Source of the DNA: Schizochytrium sp. CCTCC M209059 | Taxonomy: Eukaryota > Sar > Bigyra > Thraustochytrida > Thraustochytriidae | Direction: 5' to 3' | DNA: 64,000 nucleotides | Assembly: GCA_000818945.1 (NCBI GenBank) | Contig: KN805375.1 | Coordinates: forward strand, 791,708 to 855,707 | Shown here: one piece after another, positions 1 to 10,323 of the stretch | Layout: each line of letters starts with the position of its first letter | How positions within the stretch are numbered: the stretch's first letter is position 1 | Notes under the pieces: generated by a model | Seen by the model: the letters and a program-made list of their open reading frames with translations, nothing else | Databases searched by the model: none | What the model was told of the DNA's origin: nothing | Position numbers and translations under genes: made by a program

Positions 1-272
1 GCTTGCAGGCGAACTTTCGGCCGGCAGCACACGGGGCTTGACAGCTGGTCTGTCTCCAGTCTTGTTTGCTTGCAGTGGTGCCAAGCGACAAGCACGGCCA
101 AGCCTTGCGGACGTTTTGTTTCGCCGTCATCGTGCTCGTCTTTACCAACTTTCACGCTTCGCGAGCCCCGAGGACAGCACTTACCAAGGACAACGAGGCC
201 ACCAAGTCTTTCGTGCCACACTGACAAGAGCGGGCGCGACTCACTCCACCTCGTCTTTGCCCATTTACGCCC
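1..272 (+). promoter_or_regulatory. 5' flank of calpain-7-like gene
   Basis: No coding region recognised. Two short ORFs overlap here, but they run in other frames into the calpain gene and show no family signature. This stretch probably carries the promoter and 5' UTR of the gene starting at 273. No clear TATA element was identified. Confidence 0.4.
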
Positions 273-3200
273 ATGAGCTACGACGACGATGACGATGATG
301 ACCTTGAAATGGAACTGGAGCTCCTCTACGAGACCGCACAGGCCTGGGTGGACCGCGCGCACGAGGCAAATGCCCGGCACGCCAACTTCGAGGAAGCAAA
401 ATACACAGAAAGTGCCATTGATACCTTTAAAGACACCCTCGCGCTGGAAACAGATCCTTCGTGCAAAACAAAGTTGATCGAACGCATGAGCGACCTGCAA
501 GCCCGCGCAGATGATCTTGGCAAACAAGTCGCCAAGTTACCCGATGCGGACGACCTTCTCAGCCGTGCTGTGGGTCTCGATAAAGCCGGAAACGACGCCG
601 AAGCACGAAACCTCTACCTCGATGCAGCCGACGCGTACAAACACGCCTTGCAAAGAGACCCAGTCGACTTGCTCAAGTCTCAAAAAAAAAAGTGGACAAC
701 GCTGCTGGACATGGCCGTCAGTCGCGCAGAAGCCGTGACAAAACGCGCCACAACAAAGGAGTTCGAACAGTCGACCGCTCATGCTCTTGCTGCACCGTCG
801 GAAGACGGGAAACCCACGCGCGAAGACATGCGCGTACTCCAGGACTCGTCGCACATCAATGGATGCATCTTCGAACCGTGGGATATGGCGTCCCCCGACT
901 CATGGAAGTTCGACTTTAAAGAACCATTTTGCGACCCAGACGGTAATCTTAGACTGTCGGCGCAACAGCGGGAACACTGCGCGGGCTGGGCGCGTCCGCG
1001 GCAGATCTGGCCCGGACAGCGACCGCGCGTGCTCGCCAAAACACCCTCTCCTGGCGACGTCGTTCAGGATTACGTCACAAACTGCAGCTTTGTCAGCTCG
1101 CTCTGCCTCGCAGCTTACCACGAGCGCAAGTGGGGGCGAAAGTTCATTTCCGGCATCATTTTCCCGCAAGACAGCTCCAATTGGCCTGCGTACAATCCCG
1201 ATGGCAAGTACATTGTCAAGTTGCATTGGAACGGAGCGCCACGCCAAGTCATCGTCGATGATCGATTTCCCGTGACTCAGGATCGTGACTGGCTCTGCTC
1301 GCACTCGCGACGCAAAAACGAGCTCTGGGTCAGCATCATTGAAAAAGCCTACATGAAACTCAACGGTGGCTACAACTTTGCCGGCAGCGTCTCGGGCATT
1401 GACCTTTACGCACTCACTGGCTGGATCCCCGAGGCCCATCTCATGGCCAGCATGGCCGCGGAAGGCCTCGACTTTGCCTGGAACAAGCTGCTCTCTGCAT
1501 CGAGAACAGGCGATGTGCTCACAACAATTTCCACCTCTGACATTGACGAAGAGGTGGCGACACAAGTTGGTCTTGTGCCGCTCCATGCCTATGCAGTCCT
1601 TCGCGTCATTGAGCTCTCCGATGGCACCCGCCTTGTGCTCCTAAAAAACCCTTGGCGCCGTGTGCGCTGGAATGGCCCCTTTAGCATGTCCGATCGAACC
1701 AACTGGACCCCCCAGCGCATCCGTGAGGTTGGCCTTGACCTTGAACGCACGCAAGAGGACAATGGCATGTTTTACATTGACTACGACTCGGTTCTCAACT
1801 TCTTTCACGTCCTTTTTCTCAATTGGAACCCAGAGCTCTTTACGCACCGCAGCGTCGTGCACCGGACCTGGCCCTCCACTGCGATCAAGCCCAACGAAGC
1901 CCTCTCCGTCGCGGAGAACCCGCAATTTCAGCTTCTCATTGACGATGTCGGTCCTCCGCCTTCCAACCCGCTCGACGACCTTCCCGCCGCTCCGACGCAC
2001 GCAGTGACATCACCCTCGGGCACCGAGGCCAAGAGCAACATCGCCGCCCGCGACATGCTTTTAAGTGAGACTCCCGATAATCTCGACGAGGTCGCGGGGG
2101 CTGCTGCTTCTGCTGCAAACAATGCGAACGAGGACCCAGGCGAGGTGATTGATAGCACGCCCACGGGACTCATCTGGATCCTTCTCTCGCGCCACGTCGT
2201 CAACTACGCTCAGCTCCTCAGTAAAGACCCTGGAGACTTTATGACCCTCAATGTCTACGATCGACGGGACGGAAGCCGTGTCTACTACCCCGAAAACCCG
2301 CTCGTGCGAGGCGTCTACAGTAACAATCCGCACAATCTCATTTCATTGCAAGTCAAGCCCGGCGCGCACGCATACACGCTGGTCGTCTCGCTCTATGAAA
2401 AACTCCGCAGCATGAACTACTCGCTCACCGTCTTTGCTTCGATCCATTGCCGAAACCCCGTTCTCCGACCGCTTCCACTCACCATGAGACACGCGCAGGA
2501 AATTCAGGGCGAATGGAGAAGCCACTCTGCCGGCGGCTGTCCCAAATATCCAACCTACATGCAAAACCCGCAATGGTCCATTATATTTGAGCAGAATTGC
2601 GCAATGCTTCATCTCCACATGAACGCCAACGCCGAGTATCCCATTAACTTGCGTCTCTTTCATAAGCCAACAGGCCAAAGACGCGTCGATTGTGCGGACC
2701 CTCGTATTATCAAGGCTACGTCTGGACCCTATCGCAAGGGATTCTGCATGCTTGAAATGCACAATCTCGAAGCAGGAGCTCCCTACACAATTGTCGCGAG
2801 CACCTTTACTTCGGGCCAGCTTGGTACCTTTTACCTTCAAACCGAGGCCGATGTGCCCTTTTCGATCGAGGACGTTGCAAATGAGGCCGAGCACCTCGAC
2901 TATCGTCAAGTTATTCCTGGAAACTGGAGCGCGCAAGATGGAACAGACGGCGGATGTCCTAATTTTGGCACCTATGCCTACAACCCTATTGTCAGGATTC
3001 GTTGCGAGGCAGACAGCACCGAGCTCCATGTGCGCCTTCGCTATCTACCCGAAACCGAAGACGGCACATGCGCAGAGTGGCCGTCGCTCAATCTATCCAT
3101 TTTCTCCGAACCCGTGACGTCGCGCCAGGCCCAAGACGCAAGCTTTGTCTCCAATGGCGGCATCTATACGAATCCGCCTTGCGGGACCATCATTGAAGAC

Positions 3201-3584
3201 TGCAATCTCAGGCGGGGCACTTATTTTCTTGTCCCGTCCACCTTTGAGCCCATGGAAGGGGATTATATTCTTGTCCTCTATTCTTCACATCCAATCGACG
3301 CCTTTTTCGAGCCAACGCGAGGACCACCGCCGCCGGGTCTTCGTAAGCCGGTGCCCCCCAAACCACCCAAGGTCGAAGACACTCCTCAGAACCTAATTCA
3401 TGAGGAGGAGGGGGATACTACCAATGCAGTCAACACAGACGATGTAGCGCCTGCGTATCCGCTCCCAGACGATAACCCTCCTACGTTCGTCAAGGTTGCC
3501 AGAAGCATTATAAAGGACATGGCAGCACAAGACCAAGACGCTGACCACGCCCAGCAGCCTTCAAACGAACCCACATACCTGTGA
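273..3584 (+). CDS. CAPN7: Calpain-7-like (PalB/Rim13 type) cysteine protease
   Basis: A 1103-residue calcium-independent type calpain, probably cytosolic and linked to ESCRT-III. An acidic N-terminus is followed by two helical MIT-like segments at about residues 10-85 and 86-150; MIT domains bind ESCRT-III tails in CAPN7 and PalB. The papain-fold core follows. The catalytic Cys is in DYVTNCSF (C271), the His in LHAYAV (H438) and the Asn in LKNPWRR (N459), so the triad is complete. Two C-terminal beta-sandwich (calpain III/C2-like) copies begin near the similar sequences GEWRSHSAGGCP and GNWSAQDGTDGGCP, as expected for CAPN7. The tail is Pro-rich. The ATG at 273 is the first in frame and precedes the MIT segment. 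It is a single exon, tail to tail with the next gene. Family call is firm; the ESCRT role is inferred from homologues. Confidence 0.92.
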   Translation: MSYDDDDDDDLEMELELLYETAQAWVDRAHEANARHANFEEAKYTESAIDTFKDTLALETDPSCKTKLIERMSDLQARADDLGKQVAKLPDADDLLSRAVGLDKAGNDAEARNLYLDAADAYKHALQRDPVDLLKSQKKKWTTLLDMAVSRAEAVTKRATTKEFEQSTAHALAAPSEDGKPTREDMRVLQDSSHINGCIFEPWDMASPDSWKFDFKEPFCDPDGNLRLSAQQREHCAGWARPRQIWPGQRPRVLAKTPSPGDVVQDYVTNCSFVSSLCLAAYHERKWGRKFISGIIFPQDSSNWPAYNPDGKYIVKLHWNGAPRQVIVDDRFPVTQDRDWLCSHSRRKNELWVSIIEKAYMKLNGGYNFAGSVSGIDLYALTGWIPEAHLMASMAAEGLDFAWNKLLSASRTGDVLTTISTSDIDEEVATQVGLVPLHAYAVLRVIELSDGTRLVLLKNPWRRVRWNGPFSMSDRTNWTPQRIREVGLDLERTQEDNGMFYIDYDSVLNFFHVLFLNWNPELFTHRSVVHRTWPSTAIKPNEALSVAENPQFQLLIDDVGPPPSNPLDDLPAAPTHAVTSPSGTEAKSNIAARDMLLSETPDNLDEVAGAAASAANNANEDPGEVIDSTPTGLIWILLSRHVVNYAQLLSKDPGDFMTLNVYDRRDGSRVYYPENPLVRGVYSNNPHNLISLQVKPGAHAYTLVVSLYEKLRSMNYSLTVFASIHCRNPVLRPLPLTMRHAQEIQGEWRSHSAGGCPKYPTYMQNPQWSIIFEQNCAMLHLHMNANAEYPINLRLFHKPTGQRRVDCADPRIIKATSGPYRKGFCMLEMHNLEAGAPYTIVASTFTSGQLGTFYLQTEADVPFSIEDVANEAEHLDYRQVIPGNWSAQDGTDGGCPNFGTYAYNPIVRIRCEADSTELHVRLRYLPETEDGTCAEWPSLNLSIFSEPVTSRQAQDASFVSNGGIYTNPPCGTIIEDCNLRRGTYFLVPSTFEPMEGDYILVLYSSHPIDAFFEPTRGPPPPGLRKPVPPKPPKVEDTPQNLIHEEEGDTTNAVNTDDVAPAYPLPDDNPPTFVKVARSIIKDMAAQDQDADHAQQPSNEPTYL

Positions 3585-3704
3585 AAGTACAATCTCCTCA
3601 TAGCAGAGCAGAACTGATAGTGTAGGCCTATACGACTTTTTCTGAATTATTCGCTATACTGCAATAATGGCTCGGCTCTCTCGGCAAGCTTCATTTTTTC
3701 TTTC

Positions 3705-6700
3705 TCATCCCAATGCAGCAAGACCCATTCTGCCGGCCTCCCCGTACGCGCGCAGACGCAAAAATATCCGCTGCAAAAGCACACGCCGATGGTGACTTGC
3801 CGCAACCGCGACCAGCTTTTCAAGTCTCGCACGGGAGCACGCCTCGCGCGCCCACAGTGAAAATTTGCGTCCAAGTTGGAGCTTGACTACCTCACACCGC
3901 AGCGCAAGCTCGCGTGCAAGCTCGTGTGCTGCGTGCCGCTTCAAGCGCACAATGCACGCTCGTAACGCCGAGCACACTTGGATTCTCGCAAGAGACTCGC
4001 AGGCTCGCGCACGCGCAATAGCGCGTTCCCGACATGCCGAAAAAGCTTGAAACCCCTGCCACGATAAACGACGTGACCTCGCGCGAGCAAAGTACGCGCG
4101 ATCCGCAGCAGCGCGCGCTTGCCACAGTCGAAAATAGTGCCCAAGAACATGTTTCTTCCCGAACTGCATTTTTTCTCGCGCTGCTTGCTCTCGCCAGGCA
4201 CGCAGCGCCCTCCACACGCGACGACGAAGCACCACTGACCAGTGTCGGTCCGCGCGAAGCGTTTGTTCGCGGGATCGCACGAGTTCGTGACGAAGATATT
4301 GCAGAGCACGCACGGCGTCGCGCCATTGCTCCATGGCTGCGCGTTGCGTCATTCGACGCTGAATTGCAATGCGTAACTTGTACCATGCATGCGCCAGTTG
4401 CAGTCGTGAGGCCGCCTGCTCTAATGCGAGTGACTCTCGTCGCGATCGTGTCGACGCTGCAACCCATGCATGTATGGCGTTTCGCATCACTTTGCGGCGA
4501 GCAGCAGCAGACTGCCACGCGTTAAAGCAAGCAGCGAGATCCGCATGCCGCGCGGCCTTGGTAACGCGTCGCAGTCGTTCGAGAGCTTCCCGCGTCATGA
4601 TACGAGTCATTTTACGCACGAGAATGGCACCTTTCCACTGTTTCAAGAGACGATGAGCGCGTAGTCGTCGAAGCGCTGCCGCGCGCAAACGCGTCTCCTT
4701 TCTTGCCGCACATTCACGACGGAGATGGAGCAATGCACGACGCGCACGCACACGCAGCATGTGGTCCTCTGCAAGGCGCAAGCGTTGCACTGCCGCGACA
4801 TTAGTCCGGAGGTTCTCCAAGACCCACGGACCATGCCGTGCACGACCAAGGCCTGTCAGTACGCGGGCTGCATCCCGTTTCATCGCGGACAGATGACTCG
4901 CGACCTCAGGCGAGAGAACATAGAGATGCGCGAGCAAAAGCTCGCGCATCTTTCGACCTAACAATGTCGCTTGTCGCCAAAAGGAAAAAAATCGAGAGCG
5001 TACGCGTTTCGCATACTTTTGTTCGTATTGGCGAAGGAAAAGCACAAAACCACGCCATCGCATCCATACCTGGCGCCACTGGAAACAAAAAAGCGCATGA
5101 CACAATGCCTCCACCGCGTGACGCCGCTGCAGTTGGAGTCGCGCATGAGCACGCAAGGCTCTAAATGCGCGCTGCTGCCCCACTTTTTTACGCAAGGCCT
5201 CCGCGCGCAACTCTCTCACGAGAGCAGGGCGCGCCTGGTACTGCCAGGCGTGCCAAAGAATAAATAGAGTCGAATGCGCTTTCTTTCGCCGAAACCTTGA
5301 CACGCGAGCGTGAATGGACCATTTTTGAATGTACTCGCGCTGTTGCACGGCCTGCAAATACAATTGAGCGCCACGAAGTACTCTCTTTCGTGCGGCATGC
5401 TGACCCAGCTGGACGAGTGTGAGACGCTTTGCAATTACACGCTGGTTGACCAGGTGACGCGCTACAAGAATCTGCCGATCCAGATGCCGCTTCTTTCGTA
5501 ATCCTGGCACGAGACGAATGAGCGCTCTTGCAAGCGCATTCCGACGTGCCAGAGCTTTTGCCTCTCGCAACTGCCGCGAATCGCGCGCGAAAGTCCTAAG
5601 ACGAGCCATTCCTTGACGGAGTCGACGCTTTTCCCAAGCAACATACGGGTCGGGAAGCTCTTTTCTTGAAGTGTGTGCGACTAGCATGCAAAGCGCATGG
5701 CGCCGCCGGCGATCATCAATCCTTTGTTGAGCTTGCTTGACACGCTGCTCTTGCTTGCGCCACTCTCGAAGTCGACGTACGCCTAAACGATATCGTCGAT
5801 GATTGTAGAAATCAAGCATCATCTTGCGCCCAGCTTTGCGAGTCTGGGCATACGTGCGCAGCCAACACAAAGCCCTTGCAAGTTTATGTCGAGAGACCGA
5901 CTGCATCACACACGATTGCTTGATTGCAATCGACCTCAGGGCCCAGAGACACGTCCACGCTTTCCGGAGCAACGTGGACTGATAGTGATGCGCCGCGAGC
6001 TCGACCCGCTGATGGCACATGCGAGAAGAAATTGTAGCTGTCCGCAAATGTAGAAGGGCCAGCCGACAAAAGCGCGTGTGCCGTTGCAACATGACTCTTT
6101 CGATGATGATTGCAAGCGACGCTCTTTGTGAGGAGACTCGCGCGTTTTGCGCAAGTTTACACAATCCAGCACGCTGTCTCCTGTTTACCCAAAGTGTATG
6201 TGCTTTGGAGTCTTGAAGATGGTCGCGCCAGCGATGTAGCAGCACTTGCAGGCTCTGGTTTCGGGCACGGTGCGTAAAATGGTGCCACTCCTCTAAAGCA
6301 CTTCTAAGGCATTGCTTGCGGAGTAAGCCCGCAAGGCGAGCACGAGCTCGCCAGGTCGCAAACACCTCTTTGCAAAGTCGATGTGTTCGTCGCAACGCGC
6401 AGGTCGCACTCTGGCGTTGTGCAACCAAAGATAGCCTCCACCGTCGTAAGACTTCTGCCTTGGCTCGACCCACCGTATCGGCGTGAATGCGCTCACTAGC
6501 GGCCCGTGTACGACGCTGCATCGTTGATATCAGCCGTAGCTGCTGAAAAGACTGTTGGAGCTTGAAGCGATACAATTGATGCGTACGTGCGCGCAAAAGC
6601 TGCGCAAACTGAACTCGATCACACCACGCATTCCAAGCCTTGCGCAGAGCGCGCTCTGCAAAAGCAATTCGTGCAATCTTTTGCAAGAGATGTGCTTTCT

Positions 6701-7805
6701 TCCACTGCGCAAGTGCACTCCTGCCAATCAGTACGAGACGTATCTGACGACCCACGATGTCATCACGTGCGCGTTGGGCTTCACCCGCGGCGTTCCAGCA
6801 GATGAATGCACGTCGAAGACAAGAATGGCGAGCCAGAGTTGCAGCTGCTCGTGCGTGTTGTTTGCGTTCGACAACAAGTACAGCCCAATGCTCGAAGGAA
6901 TCGCGGAGTCGTACCTTTTGCACAGACCTTTCACGAAGTTCCGCTGCGCCTCGGGCTCCAGTGCGCCAGCGGTAGAAATAGGTGCTCAAAAACCAGCGCG
7001 ATGCGACGAGATTGCATGCGCGCTCACGTCTTTGCTGAGCGGTATAAGTGGCCCATGCGTGGAAGAGCCTACGTCGTTGCAAATGAGAAATCGCTGTAAG
7101 CGTGCGACGTTGCCATGAGCGATGCCGCGCTGCCAAAGCGAGTCTTCGTAACACAGAGCGTTTTCGTTGGAGCGTCTGAAAGATTTCTGTTCCCTCGAGC
7201 AAACGTTGGTATCGTGCGTACTTCCAGAGTGCGTCGAGTGCTCGACAGCAATAAAGTTTGCGAAGCTGGCACGCGGCCTGCTCGCTAGTGGAGCGCCGGC
7301 GTCGCTGCGTCGCGGTCATTACACGATTTGACCAAAGCTTCCGGAGAGCCTTGCGTTTGCACACGAGGAGGCGATAGGAGGTGCATGCCTCGAGCACGGT
7401 CTTTCTTCGTCTTCGTTCGTGCACGACTGCAACCCAGGTATGAAAACATCGATGCACTCGCCAAGCATCCACGAGAGCCCGACAGTGCATGACGATGGGA
7501 CGATTGATGGCTGGCATTGTAAATGCAAAAAAACCGCCCGATCGATCGATCCAGGAAAGTAGCGAGATGATTTGTAATGGGTCGCGGAGCACGGGATGCA
7601 GCATTTGCTTTGTTTCGCGCCAACTGCGCAAAAGGTCCCTCTTGCTGGCGCCCAGGGCATTTTGCGAGCCTATCCTACCGGTTTGGAGCCTCGCCGTGTC
7701 ACTGTTTTCGTCGTCGTTGTCGTGTTTGATAGCGGGCCCTACCTCGAGCGGGAAGGCGTCGAAGCGAGGTGTGTTGACCTTGACGCCGTGGAGACGGCGG
7801 TGCAT
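3705..7805 (-). CDS. Sfi1-like centrin-binding repeat protein
   Basis: A 1366-residue Arg/Ala/Trp-rich protein made almost entirely of degenerate helical repeats of about 23-36 residues, with a Trp-containing core such as LRKAWNAWCDRV, VLRRWRLSLVAQR and ALRRWRL. This is the pattern of Sfi1 spindle-body repeats, each of which binds one centrin, giving a long filament in centrioles or basal bodies (Sfi1 in yeast and human). No membrane segment or enzymatic motif is visible. ATG at 7805 has a fair context (GCC before ATG). I cannot exclude a small upstream exon, since the N-terminal 90 residues are not repeat-like. It converges on the calpain gene with about 120 nt between stops. Exact orthology to SFI1 is uncertain because such repeats diverge quickly. 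Confidence 0.8.
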   Translation of the reverse strand: MHRRLHGVKVNTPRFDAFPLEVGPAIKHDNDDENSDTARLQTGRIGSQNALGASKRDLLRSWRETKQMLHPVLRDPLQIISLLSWIDRSGGFFAFTMPAINRPIVMHCRALVDAWRVHRCFHTWVAVVHERRRRKTVLEACTSYRLLVCKRKALRKLWSNRVMTATQRRRRSTSEQAACQLRKLYCCRALDALWKYARYQRLLEGTEIFQTLQRKRSVLRRLALAARHRSWQRRTLTAISHLQRRRLFHAWATYTAQQRRERACNLVASRWFLSTYFYRWRTGARGAAELRERSVQKVRLRDSFEHWAVLVVERKQHARAAATLARHSCLRRAFICWNAAGEAQRARDDIVGRQIRLVLIGRSALAQWKKAHLLQKIARIAFAERALRKAWNAWCDRVQFAQLLRARTHQLYRFKLQQSFQQLRLISTMQRRTRAASERIHADTVGRAKAEVLRRWRLSLVAQRQSATCALRRTHRLCKEVFATWRARARLAGLLRKQCLRSALEEWHHFTHRARNQSLQVLLHRWRDHLQDSKAHTLWVNRRQRAGLCKLAQNARVSSQRASLAIIIERVMLQRHTRFCRLALLHLRTATISSRMCHQRVELAAHHYQSTLLRKAWTCLWALRSIAIKQSCVMQSVSRHKLARALCWLRTYAQTRKAGRKMMLDFYNHRRYRLGVRRLREWRKQEQRVKQAQQRIDDRRRRHALCMLVAHTSRKELPDPYVAWEKRRLRQGMARLRTFARDSRQLREAKALARRNALARALIRLVPGLRKKRHLDRQILVARHLVNQRVIAKRLTLVQLGQHAARKRVLRGAQLYLQAVQQREYIQKWSIHARVSRFRRKKAHSTLFILWHAWQYQARPALVRELRAEALRKKVGQQRAFRALRAHARLQLQRRHAVEALCHALFCFQWRQVWMRWRGFVLFLRQYEQKYAKRVRSRFFSFWRQATLLGRKMRELLLAHLYVLSPEVASHLSAMKRDAARVLTGLGRARHGPWVLENLRTNVAAVQRLRLAEDHMLRVRARRALLHLRRECAARKETRLRAAALRRLRAHRLLKQWKGAILVRKMTRIMTREALERLRRVTKAARHADLAACFNAWQSAAARRKVMRNAIHAWVAASTRSRRESLALEQAASRLQLAHAWYKLRIAIQRRMTQRAAMEQWRDAVRALQYLRHELVRSREQTLRADRHWSVVLRRRVWRALRAWREQAAREKMQFGKKHVLGHYFRLWQARAAADRAYFARARSRRLSWQGFQAFSACRERAIARARACESLARIQVCSALRACIVRLKRHAAHELARELALRCEVVKLQLGRKFSLWAREACSRARLEKLVAVAASHHRRVLLQRIFLRLRAYGEAGRMGLAALG

Positions 7806-8877
7806 GGCGAGGTGGCTCTTGCTGCAGCGTTGCCAAGGTCGCTGGAAAACGAGGACGGCCTAGGTCTGGCGCGCCCCGCGTCGACCCGGGGCCATCGACT
7901 TCGACCGCTCTTCTCGGCGCGGGCCGGCCCCAGCCCCCGACCACGGTTTAGGCACATAACTTTTGCCAAGACGGTTTTTTCTCGTCGTGCTTTTTCTTCT
8001 CGATCCGTTGAATGACCGGCCGAAATGACCACTGCATGATCAACAATGGAGAGGTCCACAGACGTCTTGCTGGGCTCGTGCGTCTGACTGTCGGTCGGAC
8101 TCCCCACCCGCTTGAAAGCCGCTTTGTCTTTTCGCAAAATGCTCGCCTCGAGTCAGGCTGTCGCGAGAAAGCGTCCTCGAGGCCCCTCGCGCGGCGCCTT
8201 GCTCGTGCGGCCCGTCCTCCGCTCTCCTCGATCTCCCATCCTCGCCCCGACGCTGGGCGAGAGAGCGAGCGAGCGAGGGGCGCGCGCGCACGAGACCGCA
8301 CGAGACGAGACCCCGCGAGACGTCGCGCAGCCGAGCGCGCGGTGCTGCCCCAGGAGAGCTCGCGCGAGGCCGCCAGCGACGCCGACGGCGCCGGTCCCTG
8401 GTGACCAACCACCGCGTACGCGGAGTCCCAGTCCCAGCCAGGCTCGCCTTAAGGCGCGACGCCGCGCTCGTAACGCAGCGCAGCTCAAGCTGCCGCTGCC
8501 GCCGCTGCTGCTGCCGCTGCTGCTGCTGCTGAGCGGCGAGCGTTCGCGGGGAGAGAGGACCCCGAGCTCGTCGCGGCCGGGCGAGGCGGTGCAGATGGGA
8601 ATGATGCTCAGAGGGACCGCGGCTGGCGCAGAGTATGTATGCCGCGTGAGGCTCTCCGGGTGCTTGCACCAGCTTGCGCTCGGCCTCGGTCGGCGTCGGG
8701 CTAGATGCTGCACTCACTGGTCATTGCGGCAGGCAAAGGCGGCAAAGCCGCAACGCAGAGACGAAGTCACCTCGGTCGGGAGTGCCACTTTCATTCGTTC
8801 GTTCGTTCGTTCGTGCGTTCGTTCGTTCGTGCGTTCATTCGTTCATTCTCGGTGCCGGCGAGGAAAGAGACGCGAGG
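7806..8877. other. Divergent intergenic region between Sfi1-like and small membrane protein genes
   Basis: About 1.07 kb, very GC-rich, open in several frames on both strands simply because stops are scarce. Overlapping ORFs of 130-330 residues are Arg/Ala/Ser-rich, overlap each other on opposite strands and carry no recognisable domain. Probably a bidirectional promoter with two 5' UTRs. It ends in a GTTC-type microsatellite just upstream of the + strand start codon. Confidence 0.5.
8793..8848. repeat. (GTTC)n tetranucleotide microsatellite
   Basis: Imperfect tandem GTTC/GTGC/ATTC units running for about 55 nt, ending roughly 30 nt before the ATG at 8878, so it lies in the likely 5' UTR or core promoter of that gene. 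Confidence 0.85.
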
Positions 8878-9495
8878 ATGACCGCGGAGCCCAGGAAGAC
8901 GGCGAAGACCGCGCCCGAGAAGCCGGAGACCAAGGCTGTCGGGGAGATGCCAGTGGACAAAACGCCACGCAAGCAGGAACTCCGCGAGGCGAAGCAGCAG
9001 GGCCGCCACGAAGTCCGTCTCGGCGCAGCCTGTGTGGCAGCGGCGGTGGGACTCTGGAGAGCGCACAGTCTTGGCAAGGCGCGTCTGGGCGACTCTGTCA
9101 AGGGTGAGCGTTTCCTGTTCTACTGCTTTAACGTGTTTGAGGCCGCGGTGAACGCAAGCGGCGCCTTCTTCCTCTTGGCGGCGCCGAGCTACTCGGCGCA
9201 ACTGCTGTGCCCAACGAGCAAAGACCAAGCTGCGCTCGAGCACCCGGCAACGCGATTCTGCTTGCGGCTCTTTGGCGCGACTGAGGCTCTCGTGGCAAGT
9301 GTGTTTGCCTTTGGTCTCAAGCCAGATAATGCAAAGACACTGCTCAGGTCTGTGCTCGGAGCTGACATTCTTCGGCTCGGTCTGCTTCTCAGCTACCTTG
9401 CGGACAAGCCCACCAACATCATTGGCCCTGCGGTCATTACGCACATGCTCACGATGATCTCCGTCATCCTTGCCAAGCTGCTCTACCTCTTTTGA
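8878..9495 (+). CDS. Small multipass membrane protein of unknown function
   Basis: 205 residues from the ATG at 8878. The open frame extends further upstream but through the GTTC microsatellite, so I chose this start. A charged, Lys/Glu-rich N-terminus of about 35 residues precedes about four hydrophobic segments: near AACVAAAVGLW, YCFNVFEAAVNASGAFFLLAAP, LFGATEALVASVFAFGL and, at the C-terminus, VITHMLTMISVILAKLLYLF. No signal peptide or known catalytic motif. The layout recalls small four-helix membrane proteins, but I do not recognise the family. A run resembling a polyadenylation signal (AATAAA) lies about 200 nt after the stop. Confidence 0.7.
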   Translation: MTAEPRKTAKTAPEKPETKAVGEMPVDKTPRKQELREAKQQGRHEVRLGAACVAAAVGLWRAHSLGKARLGDSVKGERFLFYCFNVFEAAVNASGAFFLLAAPSYSAQLLCPTSKDQAALEHPATRFCLRLFGATEALVASVFAFGLKPDNAKTLLRSVLGADILRLGLLLSYLADKPTNIIGPAVITHMLTMISVILAKLLYLF

Positions 9496-10323
9496 TTCCA
9501 ATTCGGAAATGAATCGATGAACCAACCCCTCGCCCTGCTCGATGTCAGCGCGTACTCGATTTGCTCTGCCCACGGCAACGATTGCGTCTGAATTCAACTG
9601 AATGCGGGCGCCCTGTATGTAATGTAATTCATTTTGGCGCTGCCCAGACAACCAACCAACCAACGAACCATCGTCCTCAATTTAGCCATAAAATAAAGAA
9701 GAAAGATACGTTGCTACGCTTGGAAAAATGCTGCTTTTGAGAAAAAAGAAACGGAGGAGAGCTTTGCTTGCAGTGCTAATCTTCTCCTGTCGCAGAGTGC
9801 AAAGTTGTCCCTGCACAGAAACCAGGACTCGTGCGACATTTCTCTTTTTTTATTCCTCTCGCTCGATCAACATTGTCTTCGCGAGGCCACCATTCTTTGG
9901 AAAAAGTAGTTGAATTCAATTAAACTTTTGTGTAGCCGTCCGAAAGCATGTTGCAGCGTCCCGAGCTTTCGAGCACTGGGTCTTGCTTGACCGTGCGTGC
10001 AGTGCGTCTCGACATGATCCAAGATGGGACGAAGAGGAATATTTAGAACTTCTGTAACTTTTAGGTCGGAGGAAGACGACGACTCCCGGCGCAACGATGC
10101 GCAAAAAGCCGCCGACACAAGTCCATCCGCCTGCAAACCTGGTTTTGCCTCGAGCTTCGTCCGCAGACTCGCCGCTCGCTTTAGGGAGCTGAAGACTGGC
10201 TGCGCGCAGAGGCCCTCCGGTCTGCTTGCCCTGGGGGCGACGACGCGAAGCAGTTGCGAAGAGCGCAACAAGAAAGGTAGGCACGCACACGCGCGTACAC
10301 GCATAAAACGTAGTGCAGGGACC
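9496..10323. other. Intergenic region, no gene recognised
   Basis: About 830 nt between two + strand genes. It holds a (CAAC)n-like run near 9650 (ccaaccaaccaacgaacc), an AATAAA near 9693, and an open in-frame extension of the DCC gene from 10024. That extension (100 residues, Arg/Ser-rich) could be an alternative N-terminus, but it contains a donor-like GTAGGC near 10277 and no recognisable domain. Confidence 0.4.

Noticed and set aside
8040..8717. Overlapping ORFs on both strands in the Sfi1-like/small membrane protein gap
   Set aside because: Arg/Ser/Ala-rich, mutually overlapping on opposite strands, no signature; explained by stop-poor GC-rich sequence.
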